From the IMG/VR virus record IMGVR_UViG_3300010399_000004, positions 1-64,000 of that record: a stretch of DNA of 64,000 nt. The stretch is one strand, 5' to 3'. The position numbers and the translations under genes were made by a program. Within the stretch, counting starts at the first letter, position 1. Every line of letters begins with the position of its first letter. This DNA comes from a virus. Shown piece after piece: positions 14,993-23,375 of this stretch. The notes beneath the pieces are model-generated. The model did not search any database, had not been told where the DNA came from, and saw only the letters and a program-made list of their open reading frames with translations.

Positions 14993-17014
14993 ATGAACGA
15001 ATCTGAATTTTTCAATGCAGTGACCAAAGAATTGATTTCCTCACGTCAAAAATATCCCCATACAGGGGACCCGAAAACTGCCGCTATGGTTGAAGAAGCG
15101 GGGGAGGTTGCCAAAGCTATTATGGATGAGCCCTGGGAGCGGGTGGAAAAAGAATGTGTGCAGCTTGCTGCAATGGCTGTCCGGCTTTGTCTTGAGGGGG
15201 ATTCCACTTTGGAGGATTACCGCAGAAGCAAGGGGCTTGATTTGCCTTTCATCCCAAAGCATCCGGAAAAAACAAAAGCCGGAATACCTATTGCGCCGGA
15301 AGGCTTTGAGTGGCATAGATCCGGGGGATGGAATCCCAAACAATTTACACAGGGATATCGTCCCCTTCTGCTCGGAGAGGCAACTAAGAAAGGGGATGAA
15401 TGGTGGTATATGGGCAGATGGAATAAAGTTCCGGAGTCTGAGTTGGGTAAAAAAGTCGGGAGGGAAACAAGGCATCATCGAACGCTTAGGGGGCTTCTAG
15501 ACGAGGTTTTAGCTCCCAGACAGCAGAAAGTCCCATCCAAAAGTTCCGGAGAGCCTACAGCACCGTTAGCTAAGGTTAGCGGGGCATCCGGGGAGGTTTC
15601 CGGGGAGGCGAAAATGCAAGAGTTTGAAAAGTTTTCAAATCCTGACAATTCTACTACCCATTATTGTGAAGCCTGCGGGGTCCATCATAATACTCCATCC
15701 TCCCAGGAAGAAAAGGCCTTATGGTCCTGCGATGCCTGCGAATGGCCTGGGTGCAGCAAGCCCACCTTTTTTGCTTATCGGAACAAGCTTCTATGCAGGG
15801 ACCATTTCATTATTACGAACGGGGCTCCATCTAAGCCGCGAGATGAGGACGTTGCTGTTATAGCTGGGCTTGTGTCCAGATTGCGTAAAGCAGAGCGCAG
15901 CCTCCGACTTGCAGGATATACAGATGCGGGGGGAGAATTATGGAAACCTCCCGTTGCAAGCGTAACGGGTAGGACATCATCAACGCAGGAGAATCAATCT
16001 AATATCCCCAAAAGGGAAGTTACGGCGGGAATGTTAATCGAAGCAACCCGCCTTCTGCAAGCGAACGGCTGGGAATGCAGTATTGTGCATGATTCAATAA
16101 TTATTACTGCTGCACCGATAGAGTCGGGGGAGGAATCAAAACAACCCCTTTCATTTGATCCGACTAAAACGGTAAATGTTAGCAAGGAATTTTACATTCC
16201 CGGGAATCATATTCCCGGGTTCCGTCCGCTTATAGAAGGGGAGCGGTGGCACCGGATAGATGGATGGAAAGCGGGGGACCTTCCAGAAGGTAAACGTCCC
16301 ATGCTTTACGGAAGCGATGGACCGTCAGAACAGGATTTGTTCCTGGTGAAGCCCGATGATAAAAAATCGGGGGAAGGAATCCAAATCCAAACTACCGAGA
16401 GCAAAGCCGGGGAGCATAAAAAGTCGGCGGGTGACAAACTAAACACAGAGGATACAATCAAACAATGCCAAGAGCAGGCAGACAAGTTGCGGGGGGAAGG
16501 ATGGACTAAAAAGGACTTTGCACGGGCACTCAGAAATGAGCTTGAAACTCCTTTACAACCTCCTTCTGACTTGAAACAAATTACGGAATCCAAGATTAAA
16601 GAGGAAGCTCATCCCGTTTCCAGCACAATATCACATCCTTCTTTGGTATGGGTAGCGGAAAGATTTGATCTATCAGGCACCTTTTACGGGGAAAAAGACC
16701 AGAGGGGATTTGCAGCTACGTCAATTGTTTATGCAAAAAAATGGCCTAATCGGGAAGCTGTTCTTAAATGGAGAGACTCGTTTGCCAAACCGTCTTACTT
16801 CAAAGATTATTATTGGGCTGCTCCCTGGTGGGTTGATGCTGGGGGGAAAATCCGCCGGGCTGTAATTGATTCTGAGACCGGGGAGGTTTGTCCCTTATCT
16901 CCCGCGATAGTTTCTTTCTCCCCCGAGCAGAAGAACGAGCCCCCTTCCGAAGCTACTGGATTTCCCATTCATCGGGCCAAGTATAAATCAGGAGGAGCGG
17001 GAAATCCGGGTTGA
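14993..17014 (+). CDS. MazG-like domain fused to a large repeat and zinc-knuckle protein
   Basis: 673 residues. Residues 1-75 resemble MazG-like nucleotide pyrophosphohydrolases (AMVEEAGEVAKAI...EKECVQLAAMAVRL), though the second motif reads ExxQ rather than ExxD. The region around 98-130 and that around 405-440 look like copies of one module (WHR-x-GGW...RPLLLGE and WHRIDGW...RPMLYG). A Cys/His-rich region (about 223-265: CEACGVHH, CDACEWPGC, LCRDH) suggests zinc binding. Linkers are Ser/Glu/Lys-rich. It may remove non-canonical dNTPs, inferred from the N-terminal domain only. Confidence 0.6.
   Translation: MNESEFFNAVTKELISSRQKYPHTGDPKTAAMVEEAGEVAKAIMDEPWERVEKECVQLAAMAVRLCLEGDSTLEDYRRSKGLDLPFIPKHPEKTKAGIPIAPEGFEWHRSGGWNPKQFTQGYRPLLLGEATKKGDEWWYMGRWNKVPESELGKKVGRETRHHRTLRGLLDEVLAPRQQKVPSKSSGEPTAPLAKVSGASGEVSGEAKMQEFEKFSNPDNSTTHYCEACGVHHNTPSSQEEKALWSCDACEWPGCSKPTFFAYRNKLLCRDHFIITNGAPSKPRDEDVAVIAGLVSRLRKAERSLRLAGYTDAGGELWKPPVASVTGRTSSTQENQSNIPKREVTAGMLIEATRLLQANGWECSIVHDSIIITAAPIESGEESKQPLSFDPTKTVNVSKEFYIPGNHIPGFRPLIEGERWHRIDGWKAGDLPEGKRPMLYGSDGPSEQDLFLVKPDDKKSGEGIQIQTTESKAGEHKKSAGDKLNTEDTIKQCQEQADKLRGEGWTKKDFARALRNELETPLQPPSDLKQITESKIKEEAHPVSSTISHPSLVWVAERFDLSGTFYGEKDQRGFAATSIVYAKKWPNREAVLKWRDSFAKPSYFKDYYWAAPWWVDAGGKIRRAVIDSETGEVCPLSPAIVSFSPEQKNEPPSEATGFPIHRAKYKSGGAGNPG
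15623..15639 (+). repeat. 17-bp palindrome, exact, G centre, in coding sequence
   Basis: Inside the MazG-like fusion gene, in a linker; translated FEKFS. Confidence 0.9.
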
Positions 17015-17051
17015 GTTGCGTTGAGCAGAGAAGAAAGATTTGGGCCGGGCC

Positions 17052-17083
17052 GGAACGGGTTTGCGATTTACGCAGAGCGTTCC
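17052..17083 (+). other. Possible stem-loop in a 237-nt non-coding gap
   Basis: GGAACG (17052-17057) pairs with CGTTCC (17078-17083), with an inner TGCG/CGCA helix. No T-tract. The rest of the gap up to the promoter shows nothing I recognise. Confidence 0.25.
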
Positions 17084-17155
17084 ACACTTCAACTATATCG
17101 GGTTGAGGAAAATCCCCCGGCCCTTCCTTTAGTTTGAACCGAGGATTGAAGAAAG

Positions 17156-17172
17156 TTTGAAAAGATTTCAAA
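17156..17172 (+). repeat. Palindrome variant TTTGAAAAGATTTCAAA
   Basis: Same variant as at 9632, again just upstream of a class 1 promoter; the two regions are near-copies over about 70 nt. Confidence 0.75.
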
Positions 17173-17179
17173 ATTTCAC

Positions 17180-17207
17180 TTTACAAAGTATCCCTTTCGA
17201 GTATTCT
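17180..17207 (+). promoter_or_regulatory. Class 1 promoter TTTACA-N16-TATTCT
   Basis: -35 17180-17185, -10 17202-17207, followed by TTGTAATCCAAATCC. The spacer is nearly identical to that of the 9655 promoter. Confidence 0.7.
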
Positions 17208-17251
17208 TGAGTTGTAATCCAAATCCAACCAAAAACAGAAATCCAAAGCAA

Positions 17252-17611
17252 ATGAACCTATATATCAACGATGAATCTATTTTCACTGCCGAAGAAGCCG
17301 CGGCTGCCGGCTATGTGCAGGAAGCGAGATACAGCGATGGATTCCTCACCCTTCCTGGCACAAATGATTACGCTGAGCTTATCACAGAGATAAAAGTTAC
17401 ATCCTCCGCCGTGGACGGTCGTCGGAAGCCTAAAACTTTCAAGACACTGGAAAAGGCTGCGGCCTATATCAAAGAAGAGGGCTGGGCGCACACCGGAGTA
17501 TCTGATGATGGGGTAACTCGACTGGATGGAATTTACTATCGCCACGGGAAGGGAAGCTTCTCCTTCAACGGGGAGATTTCCAGAAGAGTCCGGAATCTGG
17601 CCCGTGCATGA
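17252..17611 (+). CDS. Unknown early protein
   Basis: 119 residues from MNLYINDESIF; the upstream in-frame ATG lies at the -10 box. Residues 70-119 repeat a KTFKTLEKAAAYIKEEGW helix and a DGVTRLDGIYYRHG strand. Unrecognised. Confidence 0.55.
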   Translation: MNLYINDESIFTAEEAAAAGYVQEARYSDGFLTLPGTNDYAELITEIKVTSSAVDGRRKPKTFKTLEKAAAYIKEEGWAHTGVSDDGVTRLDGIYYRHGKGSFSFNGEISRRVRNLARA

Positions 17612-17628
17612 TTTGAAAACTTTTCAAA
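17612..17628 (+). repeat. 17-bp palindrome, exact, C centre
   Basis: Intergenic, directly after the TGA of the 17252 gene. Confidence 0.9.
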
Positions 17629-17639
17629 GCACCAAAGCA

Positions 17640-18059
17640 ATGAACATCCTCAATTACATTCTCGGGGGCAAGTCCACCTTCACGGTTGTCAGCGCAAGAA
17701 CGGGGGACCGAATGACTTATCGTGTTACGGCTGTCCCCCGCCACCCCCAGGCCATCAAAGTGGCCAACTGGTATTGGGTTTCCGTCCGGACCGGCGGGGA
17801 GAAGAACTGGACTTATATGGGCATGATCTTTGACGACTGCAAATTCAAGCGCACGGCCAAAAGCAAGATCAGTGAAGGCACCCAGGAGTTTGCCGGATTT
17901 TCCTGGCTCCTCCGGAACGCGGGGGACCTGAAAGGCAAAGCGGAATTTCTCCCTTCTGGTAAATGCTGTGCCTGCGGCCGGCAGCTTACGACCTCTAAGA
18001 GTATCGCGGCGGGGATTGGACCTGAATGCATCAAGAATGCGGGAAGGAGGGCAGCATGA
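17640..18059 (+). CDS. DUF6011-like zinc-finger protein
   Basis: 139 residues. The C-terminal segment CCACGRQLTTSKSIAAGIGP ending in PEC (about 110-133) matches the DUF6011 signature (CxxCGRxL...S...GIGPEC), a small zinc-binding module common in phages and plasmids. The N-terminal half is a beta domain. Codon use is GC-ending like the capsid gene, hinting at good expression. ATGA overlap downstream. Confidence 0.65.
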   Translation: MNILNYILGGKSTFTVVSARTGDRMTYRVTAVPRHPQAIKVANWYWVSVRTGGEKNWTYMGMIFDDCKFKRTAKSKISEGTQEFAGFSWLLRNAGDLKGKAEFLPSGKCCACGRQLTTSKSIAAGIGPECIKNAGRRAA

Positions 18060-18307
18060 GTCATTATGCTACTACGGACCGCGTGAGCGGTGATATTATC
18101 TCATGTGATGTGCCCACGGTCGCTGTGCGCATATACGATTGTGACTCTCCAGGGTATGTCTGTGCTAAGGCTGAATCCTTTCGCGACGATGATGAGGCGC
18201 GGGAGTGGGTGCTGTCGCGGATTGCGGAATTGCGTGCCGGACGTATTATGGATGGGTGTCCGAATGAACGGGGATTTGACGTGGAGTATCACACGGTGCA
18301 ACCATGA
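18056..18307 (+). CDS. Unknown small protein
   Basis: 83 residues; contains VAVRIYDCDSPGYVCAKAES and a helix REWVLSRIAELR. Overlaps both neighbours by 4 nt. Confidence 0.5.
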   Translation: MSHYATTDRVSGDIISCDVPTVAVRIYDCDSPGYVCAKAESFRDDDEAREWVLSRIAELRAGRIMDGCPNERGFDVEYHTVQP

Positions 18308-18435
18308 ATCTCCGGACAAAAATTGTGGGGGATGGGAAATTGCTGCCTTATGCTTTGAGCAGCACAGGTTCTGCGGATACGCTGCCGCGGGCTCCTGTTG
18401 GATTACTTCCCATCCCCCGCTTCATCTTCAAATGA
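18304..18435 (+). CDS. Possible 43-residue protein
   Basis: ATG and stop both overlap neighbouring genes by 4 nt, filling the gap between them exactly. Pro-rich end (PRAPVGLLPIPRFIF). Function unknown. Confidence 0.35.
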   Translation: MNLRTKIVGDGKLLPYALSSTGSADTLPRAPVGLLPIPRFIFK

Positions 18436-19460
18436 AAAAGCTCAATTCTGGCTTATGCCCTTTTTGCTTCGGCACAGGGTTCAGTGATGATTTGGTAAAA
18501 GGAGGATGTTCTACGTGTAACGGAACGGGGAAACAAATTATGAATCCAAAAAACAGATTGTTTACCCCTAAACAGAAATTCAAGCTTCGGAAAAAGGCTA
18601 TCCAGAATGCGGGGGCCGTAAGCCATAAGGATATATTTGCCCAATCCCGCCCTGCGATCTTTGAGCAATATGCGGGGTTTCCGGGGTCGGAGGAGCTTGG
18701 AATGTTTAGCAGACTAATTGAGCCTCCTTCCAGCAAATTTGCGTGGGCTCAACCGGAGGAAGTTTTATGCGTTCCTCTTTCCAAGATTCTTACGCTCCGG
18801 CCGGAAAGCGGTTTGTGGGAAAAGAATATAAACTGGTATGCAGCTTCCAATGGAAAGCTGATTAAAACCATTCAAGCTCATGGATCATGGAAATGGTATG
18901 TGTGTTTGCATGATACAAATGGCATATTGATTTTCGAGGGAATAAGAGATTTGGCTAATTCAGAAAGGGAAGCGTTGCAGAATCTCAGCATTGTCGAAGT
19001 AAGTTCTTTATTTATGGAAGGGGGGAAAGAGGCTGATGCCTGGCACTCTGAAATCTTATTTCGAGTATATGCTATTTTTGATCTTACTGCTCCGTTGAAT
19101 GGAAAAGAAGATATCGGGGGGCTGTCTTCTATTACGGGATATCTGAATGATTCTATGAATCTGGAATCTCCCTGGCAGGAGCAATTTGAATATAGAGTAG
19201 GAATTCGCGCTCCGCTATTGCGCAACTTATTTTCAAAACAAACGGGGGTCCCCGAGGATCAGCTTCCGGATATAACAAGGTTTCTGTCTGATGTCGAAGT
19301 AATTTACGATATAGAAGATACGGCTATATTGGACTGGGAAGGCATGGGGGAAGAACGTATGGAAGCTTTCCTGCGGGAATGTGCAGAGATCAAAAAACAA
19401 TTTCACCCAGCCCTTCGGTTCGGCATAAGCGATAGAAAGCGGAGGGCTATTACACTTTGA
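18432..19460 (+). CDS. Protein with DnaJ-type zinc finger
   Basis: 342 residues from MKKLNSG; the longer upstream frame overlaps other genes and is rejected. The N-terminus has CPFCFGTG and CSTCNGTG, two CxxCxGxG repeats as in DnaJ zinc fingers. The remaining 300 residues are not recognised. Its TGA stop is inside a palindrome. Confidence 0.6.
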   Translation: MKKLNSGLCPFCFGTGFSDDLVKGGCSTCNGTGKQIMNPKNRLFTPKQKFKLRKKAIQNAGAVSHKDIFAQSRPAIFEQYAGFPGSEELGMFSRLIEPPSSKFAWAQPEEVLCVPLSKILTLRPESGLWEKNINWYAASNGKLIKTIQAHGSWKWYVCLHDTNGILIFEGIRDLANSEREALQNLSIVEVSSLFMEGGKEADAWHSEILFRVYAIFDLTAPLNGKEDIGGLSSITGYLNDSMNLESPWQEQFEYRVGIRAPLLRNLFSKQTGVPEDQLPDITRFLSDVEVIYDIEDTAILDWEGMGEERMEAFLRECAEIKKQFHPALRFGISDRKRRAITL

Positions 19461-19472
19461 AAACTTTTCAAA
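19456..19472 (+). repeat. 17-bp palindrome, exact, C centre
   Basis: Supplies the stop codon (19458-19460) of the DnaJ-finger gene. Confidence 0.9.
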
Positions 19473-19476
19473 TCAT

Positions 19477-19800
19477 ATGAATATTGAAATAACGCCACCA
19501 ACTATTCAATCCAGTTTCCAAGCCGGGGCTTGTGAATTCTGTCATCCGAAGCAAGAGCACGAGGTATGCGTGTTTGTCATTCATCGCACGGAATTGCGGG
19601 CCTGTGCGAAGTGCCTTCCTGCGATTCATCGAAAGATTGAACAGATGGCTAAAGCCATCGCAGCTAAATCGCAATCCATGAAGCACACAAAGAAGGAGAA
19701 GAAGAAGGTATCCTGTTGCGTTCATTGTGGAGAGACTCTTCCAGAGCAGGAACAAGGAATCTCTGTTTGTCCAAAGTGCAAGCAATGGCATCGCGTTTAA
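19477..19800 (+). CDS. Double zinc-ribbon protein
   Basis: 107 residues. CEFC...CAKC in the N-terminal half and CVHCGE...CPKCKQWH in the C-terminal half form two probable zinc ribbons joined by a Lys-rich helix. Function unknown. Confidence 0.6.
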   Translation: MNIEITPPTIQSSFQAGACEFCHPKQEHEVCVFVIHRTELRACAKCLPAIHRKIEQMAKAIAAKSQSMKHTKKEKKKVSCCVHCGETLPEQEQGISVCPKCKQWHRV

Positions 19801-19803
19801 GAT

Positions 19804-20175
19804 ATGAAAAAGTGGAGCCAGAAGAAAACGGACCAACTTATTCGGGATGCGGGGCGGATATCCTGGAGCGTAGAGGAAATGAACCTCGCCTTCCTGATTG
19901 TTCCCGAAATTTCGTTAAAGCCCACCAAACAATTCCTTTGTATGAGACTGATAAAATACCTGCTGAGAATGATTTTCCTTCTCCCCTTTTGCATTCTGTT
20001 CCTGGTGTTTGCGGATGCGATGTATTGGTTCTTTATGTGGTTTTGGGAAGGAGGCTATGAGGGACCCCGGCGGGAGACGCATCAAAGAATTCTTTGGGAA
20101 ATCCGGGATGCGCAGAAAGAAACCAAAAAGGCATTGGTATCTATTTTTCAAATCAAAGCAGAGCATTTGAAATAA
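19804..20175 (+). CDS. Membrane protein
   Basis: 123 residues with a strongly hydrophobic segment at about 50-83 (two short or one long transmembrane helix rich in Leu/Phe/Trp), flanked by basic regions. Unknown role. Confidence 0.55.
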   Translation: MKKWSQKKTDQLIRDAGRISWSVEEMNLAFLIVPEISLKPTKQFLCMRLIKYLLRMIFLLPFCILFLVFADAMYWFFMWFWEGGYEGPRRETHQRILWEIRDAQKETKKALVSIFQIKAEHLK

Positions 20176-20819
20176 TGAATCCAGATATCAAATATGGGCC
20201 GGGGGGAGTCGTAAGCTGTGAGAAGTTTTTATGTTCCAAGCATCTTGGTCACGCGCGACTGACGCAATCGCAATGGGAGCTTCTTGTAAATACCTGCCGG
20301 GGTAAATATACTATAGATTGGGGGGCCGGACCGCATCTGGAGTTATCAAAGGGGATTATGGAGTTGCCAAGTAAGGATCGCCCACTTCTCCTGATTGCAA
20401 TTGAGCCTAAGCCTTGCGTAAATGGGGGATGGTGGATTACCCGGAAGTATGACGGGAAGTTTGGGATGATGAAGAAATACGCTGGTTATGTTTTGCCAAA
20501 GCCTCACGGGGTATCTATTCTCTCCTGGCCCCCGAATAACGGTAGATTTGTGTGGGAGATAATTCCACATTTGGAGGTAGCAGGAAAAGTTATTCTCATC
20601 GGGCAGGAAATAGAGGGAACCGTTGTAGGGCTGCCAAGCTTATGGGAATATTTGCGGGGGAGGGAATTACTCCGCTGCATTCGCTCCTTTTCTTCCAAGC
20701 AGTTCATTGCTGTATATGGAGCACCATTTACCCGCCGATTCTCCAAGAGGGGAAGGTTCCTCGAAGAACGGGCTGGATTAACTGGTAAACTAATGCAATG
20801 GTCGGACACTGTGAAATAA
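20175..20819 (+). CDS. Unknown protein
   Basis: 214 residues from MNPDIKYG, overlapping the previous stop by 1 nt. Beta-rich with Trp/Gly patches (GGWWITRKYDGKFG). Unrecognised. Confidence 0.5.
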   Translation: MNPDIKYGPGGVVSCEKFLCSKHLGHARLTQSQWELLVNTCRGKYTIDWGAGPHLELSKGIMELPSKDRPLLLIAIEPKPCVNGGWWITRKYDGKFGMMKKYAGYVLPKPHGVSILSWPPNNGRFVWEIIPHLEVAGKVILIGQEIEGTVVGLPSLWEYLRGRELLRCIRSFSSKQFIAVYGAPFTRRFSKRGRFLEERAGLTGKLMQWSDTVK

Positions 20820-20825
20820 CTTTTT

Positions 20826-21101
20826 ATGTCTGAATGTTCACCTTTACTAAGGGAGCACCTAATGCGCGCCCCTTCTGATGCAGTAAGAGAGCGCCTTTGT
20901 CATCAATGGGTATCGGCCGCGGCTTCTCATTCTATCGTTTGCAGGTGCGGTGCGGAGCATAAGATATGGGAGGGGGCTATCCGTTGTCTATATTGCGGGG
21001 AGTGGTTTTGTATATCCTGCGCTGAATCTCATTATGGGCAAACGGTGCGCGAGTGGTCCGCCTCTAAAACGGAAGAGGCGAAGATCGCTTCCTGCAAATG
21101 A
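20826..21101 (+). CDS. Zinc-finger protein
   Basis: 91 residues. CRCG...CLYCGEWFCISCAESH (about 39-70) is a RING/zinc-ribbon-like Cys/His pattern. Last gene before the 21111 promoter. Confidence 0.55.
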   Translation: MSECSPLLREHLMRAPSDAVRERLCHQWVSAAASHSIVCRCGAEHKIWEGAIRCLYCGEWFCISCAESHYGQTVREWSASKTEEAKIASCK

Positions 21102-21110
21102 AATATATAC

Positions 21111-21138
21111 TTGCAAAGTATCTATTTTAGGTTAATTT
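21111..21138 (+). promoter_or_regulatory. Class 2 promoter with palindrome over the start site
   Basis: TTGCAA 21111-21116, TAATTT 21133-21138. The palindrome 21142-21158 covers the expected +1, an operator-like placement. Confidence 0.65.
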
Positions 21139-21141
21139 ATG

Positions 21142-21158
21142 TTTGAAAACTTTTCAAA
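21142..21158 (+). repeat. 17-bp palindrome, exact, C centre
   Basis: Overlaps the predicted transcription start of the 21111 promoter. Confidence 0.9.
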
Positions 21159-21161
21159 AGC

Positions 21162-21233
21162 ATGAACACAAAACTAAATGAAGAAGACGGTTGGGAAGAT
21201 GATGGTATTCCTTTGAAAGGAGACTGGACATGA
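21162..21233 (+). CDS. Small 23-residue acidic peptide
   Basis: MNTKLNEEDGWEDDGIPLKG..., first start after the promoter, ATGA-coupled to the next gene. May be a leader peptide. Confidence 0.35.
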   Translation: MNTKLNEEDGWEDDGIPLKGDWT

Positions 21234-21367
21234 TTGCATTCGGAATTTTTTTCATTTTGATCGGGATCTCTGGGATTTTTGGCGGTCTTCACGAATGGGA
21301 GGAGCTTCTTGCTACGGTTATTTGTATTGTCATCGGGGCAGTTATTCTTACCTATTACTGGAGATGA
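21230..21367 (+). CDS. Small two-helix membrane protein
   Basis: 45 residues with two hydrophobic segments (2-20 and 27-43) split by HEWEE. ATGA-coupled to the upstream peptide. Function unknown. Confidence 0.45.
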   Translation: MIAFGIFFILIGISGIFGGLHEWEELLATVICIVIGAVILTYYWR

Positions 21368-21405
21368 TAATTTTTCGGTCAAACAAAATAAAACAACAAA
21401 CATAC

Positions 21406-21957
21406 ATGAAAACAAAAAACAGATTCCTTTCTATTCTTTCAGCTATCGCTTGCCTCGCGATTTCCCCCGCCTTTACGGGATGCGAAAGCACTGCCGGGGG
21501 AGGAACAGGGTATGCTCCCAAACCGGAGTCGGTGGAAGTGGGTATTGAACTCCTTACCTCCAAAGCCCTTTCCGGAGCCAAGACGCTGGAGAAATATAAC
21601 AAGCAGAAGGAACGGGCGGGGCAGGTAGCGGATGCACTTACGAAGATCACAACGGATGGGCTGGCCCTTACGGATGTTCTCGCTATCCTGTCTCGGCAAT
21701 TCTCCAATGATCCGGATGCGGATTTGTATATCCGCTTTGCAGCCTCCTTCCTGCCAACTCAGTTTGGAACAATTACCCTGCGGAACAAATACCTGGAAGC
21801 TGCATCCAAAGGTTTAACCGCGGGGATTGCGCGGAGTTCTCCTCCAGCCGTAGTTGTGGCGCAGTATATCAATCAACGAGAATCTACAAATATCCGAGTC
21901 CCATCCAGCGAACAGGATGCTCGCCCTTCTCAATGGCTGGTGTCCGTTAATTTCTGA
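21406..21957 (+). CDS. Putative lipoprotein
   Basis: 183 residues from MKTKNRFLSI. It has a basic n-region, a hydrophobic core and a lipobox-like FTGC, giving a lipidated Cys near residue 25. The mature part is helical with a YNKQKERAGQ segment. The start follows AAACAACAAACATAC. Located in an accessory operon with a membrane peptide, it could act at the cell surface, for example in superinfection exclusion, but that is inference from location only. Confidence 0.6.
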   Translation: MKTKNRFLSILSAIACLAISPAFTGCESTAGGGTGYAPKPESVEVGIELLTSKALSGAKTLEKYNKQKERAGQVADALTKITTDGLALTDVLAILSRQFSNDPDADLYIRFAASFLPTQFGTITLRNKYLEAASKGLTAGIARSSPPAVVVAQYINQRESTNIRVPSSEQDARPSQWLVSVNF

Positions 21958-22024
21958 AATGCTTTGTTCAATATCTGCCGCCCGGCCAGATATTATTACG
22001 GGGAAAAGTCCGGGAGCTAAAACA

Positions 22025-22225
22025 ATGAGCATGTTTTCATTTTTGGGGTGGAATGGGAAGAAAAGAGAATTGGATTGCATTCGTTGTCCGCGGTGCAAAA
22101 ACTTATTCTGGATAGAGAATGCTTCGATTGAATTGCCCCATTGCTGTTGTTATTGCGGGGTGAGATTTGAAGGATCAAGAAAAGTATCCAACAAAGAAAT
22201 GAATGAGTTGGAGAAGGAGGGGTAA
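22025..22225 (+). CDS. Zinc-ribbon protein
   Basis: 66 residues from MSMFSFLG. CIRCPRCKNLFW...CCCYCGVRF is a rubredoxin-like zinc ribbon. A longer start at 21959 directly after the lipoprotein stop is possible. Confidence 0.5.
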   Translation: MSMFSFLGWNGKKRELDCIRCPRCKNLFWIENASIELPHCCCYCGVRFEGSRKVSNKEMNELEKEG

Positions 22226-22228
22226 AAA

Positions 22229-22579
22229 ATGAAAACTGCTCCCCCGCCTTCTGCCACACAGGGATTGCTTTTCGATCAGCCCCAAAGCGGGGAGTTATCC
22301 ATAGGAGCACGGAGGGCACATTCCGGAAGGATCATGGAATCAATCATTTGCAGGGGCATGGACCTTGTTCCGGGGTCGCAGGATAGGGGCGAGGGATATA
22401 GCAGAGAAGGATACCGGGAAGGATACCGCAACCTGAGCATCAAGACTGTGAAAGCGCTGGCGGACATTCAAACGATAGCGTTCTCCGGAGTAATGAATGG
22501 AGTAGAGTTCAATTTTTGGTTAAGAAGTTCTATGGCCGCCCTCCCTTTTATAGACCATTTGGGCTGGATGGCATTTTGA
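22229..22579 (+). CDS. Unknown protein
   Basis: 116 residues with a GEGYSREGYREGYRN repeat in the middle (GYREG motif). Its stop TGA (22577-22579) belongs to a palindrome. Unrecognised. Confidence 0.5.
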   Translation: MKTAPPPSATQGLLFDQPQSGELSIGARRAHSGRIMESIICRGMDLVPGSQDRGEGYSREGYREGYRNLSIKTVKALADIQTIAFSGVMNGVEFNFWLRSSMAALPFIDHLGWMAF

Positions 22580-22591
22580 AAACTTTTCAAA
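22575..22591 (+). repeat. 17-bp palindrome, exact, C centre
   Basis: Supplies the stop codon of the 22229 gene; upstream of a terminator. Confidence 0.9.
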
Positions 22592-22696
22592 TTTCATTTG
22601 AATTTTGTCCAATGTAATTTATTACTGCGGGTAACAGCACGGGGTCTCCGGCTGGATGAGACACAATCCCTCTCCTCCGCCCCCGGCGAAAAGTTA

Positions 22697-22738
22697 AACC
22701 CTTTCGATACATCAAATGGTCGGAAGGGTTTTTCTTTT
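22697..22738 (+). terminator. Probable Rho-independent terminator
   Basis: AACCCTTTCG (22697-22706) pairs with CGGAAGGGTT (22721-22730, one mismatch), followed by TTTCTTTT. It isolates the fibre cassette from the upstream operon. Confidence 0.65.
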
Positions 22739-22743
22739 GGGAA

Positions 22744-22771
22744 TTTACTTTCGGGGGTAATAAGGAATACT
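22744..22771 (+). promoter_or_regulatory. Candidate class 1-like promoter
   Basis: TTTACT-N16-AATACT, ATG 9 nt downstream of the -10 box (22780). Weaker match than the seven main class 1 promoters. Confidence 0.35.
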
Positions 22772-22779
22772 ACCCAATC

Positions 22780-23373
22780 ATGCTCACTATTAAACGCCTT
22801 CCCAGAACAGTAGAGACTCTTCCCGAAGCTCATACGGCTTTCCTATATATACGGGAATCGGACGATGCTATTATGGTGCGTAAAGCAGATGGATCGGAGG
22901 AATCGTTGACTATTGGGGATGTGGTGGAGATTGCCCGCCAGTTAGCTATCGTAGAAGCTTGTCCGGTAGGAACAATACGTATCCATGCTGGCGCCCTTCC
23001 TCCCGGTTGCTATGATTGCGACGGGTCTGCTAAATCCCGTGCGGTTAACGTGGAGTTGTATGGCGCCATCGGAACCGTGTTTGGTGTGGGGGATGGATCG
23101 ACTACTTTCAATATCCCCGATTTGCGGGATAAGTTCCCCGTGGGGATTGGGACAACGTATGATTTAGGAGAAACGGGGGGCGCAGCTACTCATGCTCTTA
23201 CAGGGGCAGAAGTTCCAGCGCTGACTACAGGGACTGATCTTTCTACCGGAGGGGCCGTAGCCTATGCCACGGGGGCCTATGGGGCCGATGGGGCTGCACA
23301 TAATAATCTTCCCCCTTATTTGGGAGTTCGATTCATTATTCGGGCCGTAGGGACGGGAGTTGTCCCAGAGTAA
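22780..23373 (+). CDS. Tail-collar-domain fibre protein
   Basis: 197 residues. PVGTIRIHAGALPPGCYDCD (about 68-87) through GVGDGSTTFNIPDLRDKFPV (about 106-125) is the phage tail collar (MdpB-like) signature: hydrophobic entry, P-GW/CY-CDG and FNIPDLRG/D. The C-terminus NNLPPYLGVRFIIRA is also typical. It is probably a short fibre or fibre tip involved in adsorption. It lies far from the tail operon, next to a convergent glycosyltransferase-like gene. Confidence 0.8.
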   Translation: MLTIKRLPRTVETLPEAHTAFLYIRESDDAIMVRKADGSEESLTIGDVVEIARQLAIVEACPVGTIRIHAGALPPGCYDCDGSAKSRAVNVELYGAIGTVFGVGDGSTTFNIPDLRDKFPVGIGTTYDLGETGGAATHALTGAEVPALTTGTDLSTGGAVAYATGAYGADGAAHNNLPPYLGVRFIIRAVGTGVVPE

Positions 23374-23375
23374 AA

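Noticed and set aside
22598-22813. 71-codon frame between palindrome and fibre gene
   Set aside because: It spans the terminator and the candidate promoter and has no protein features.
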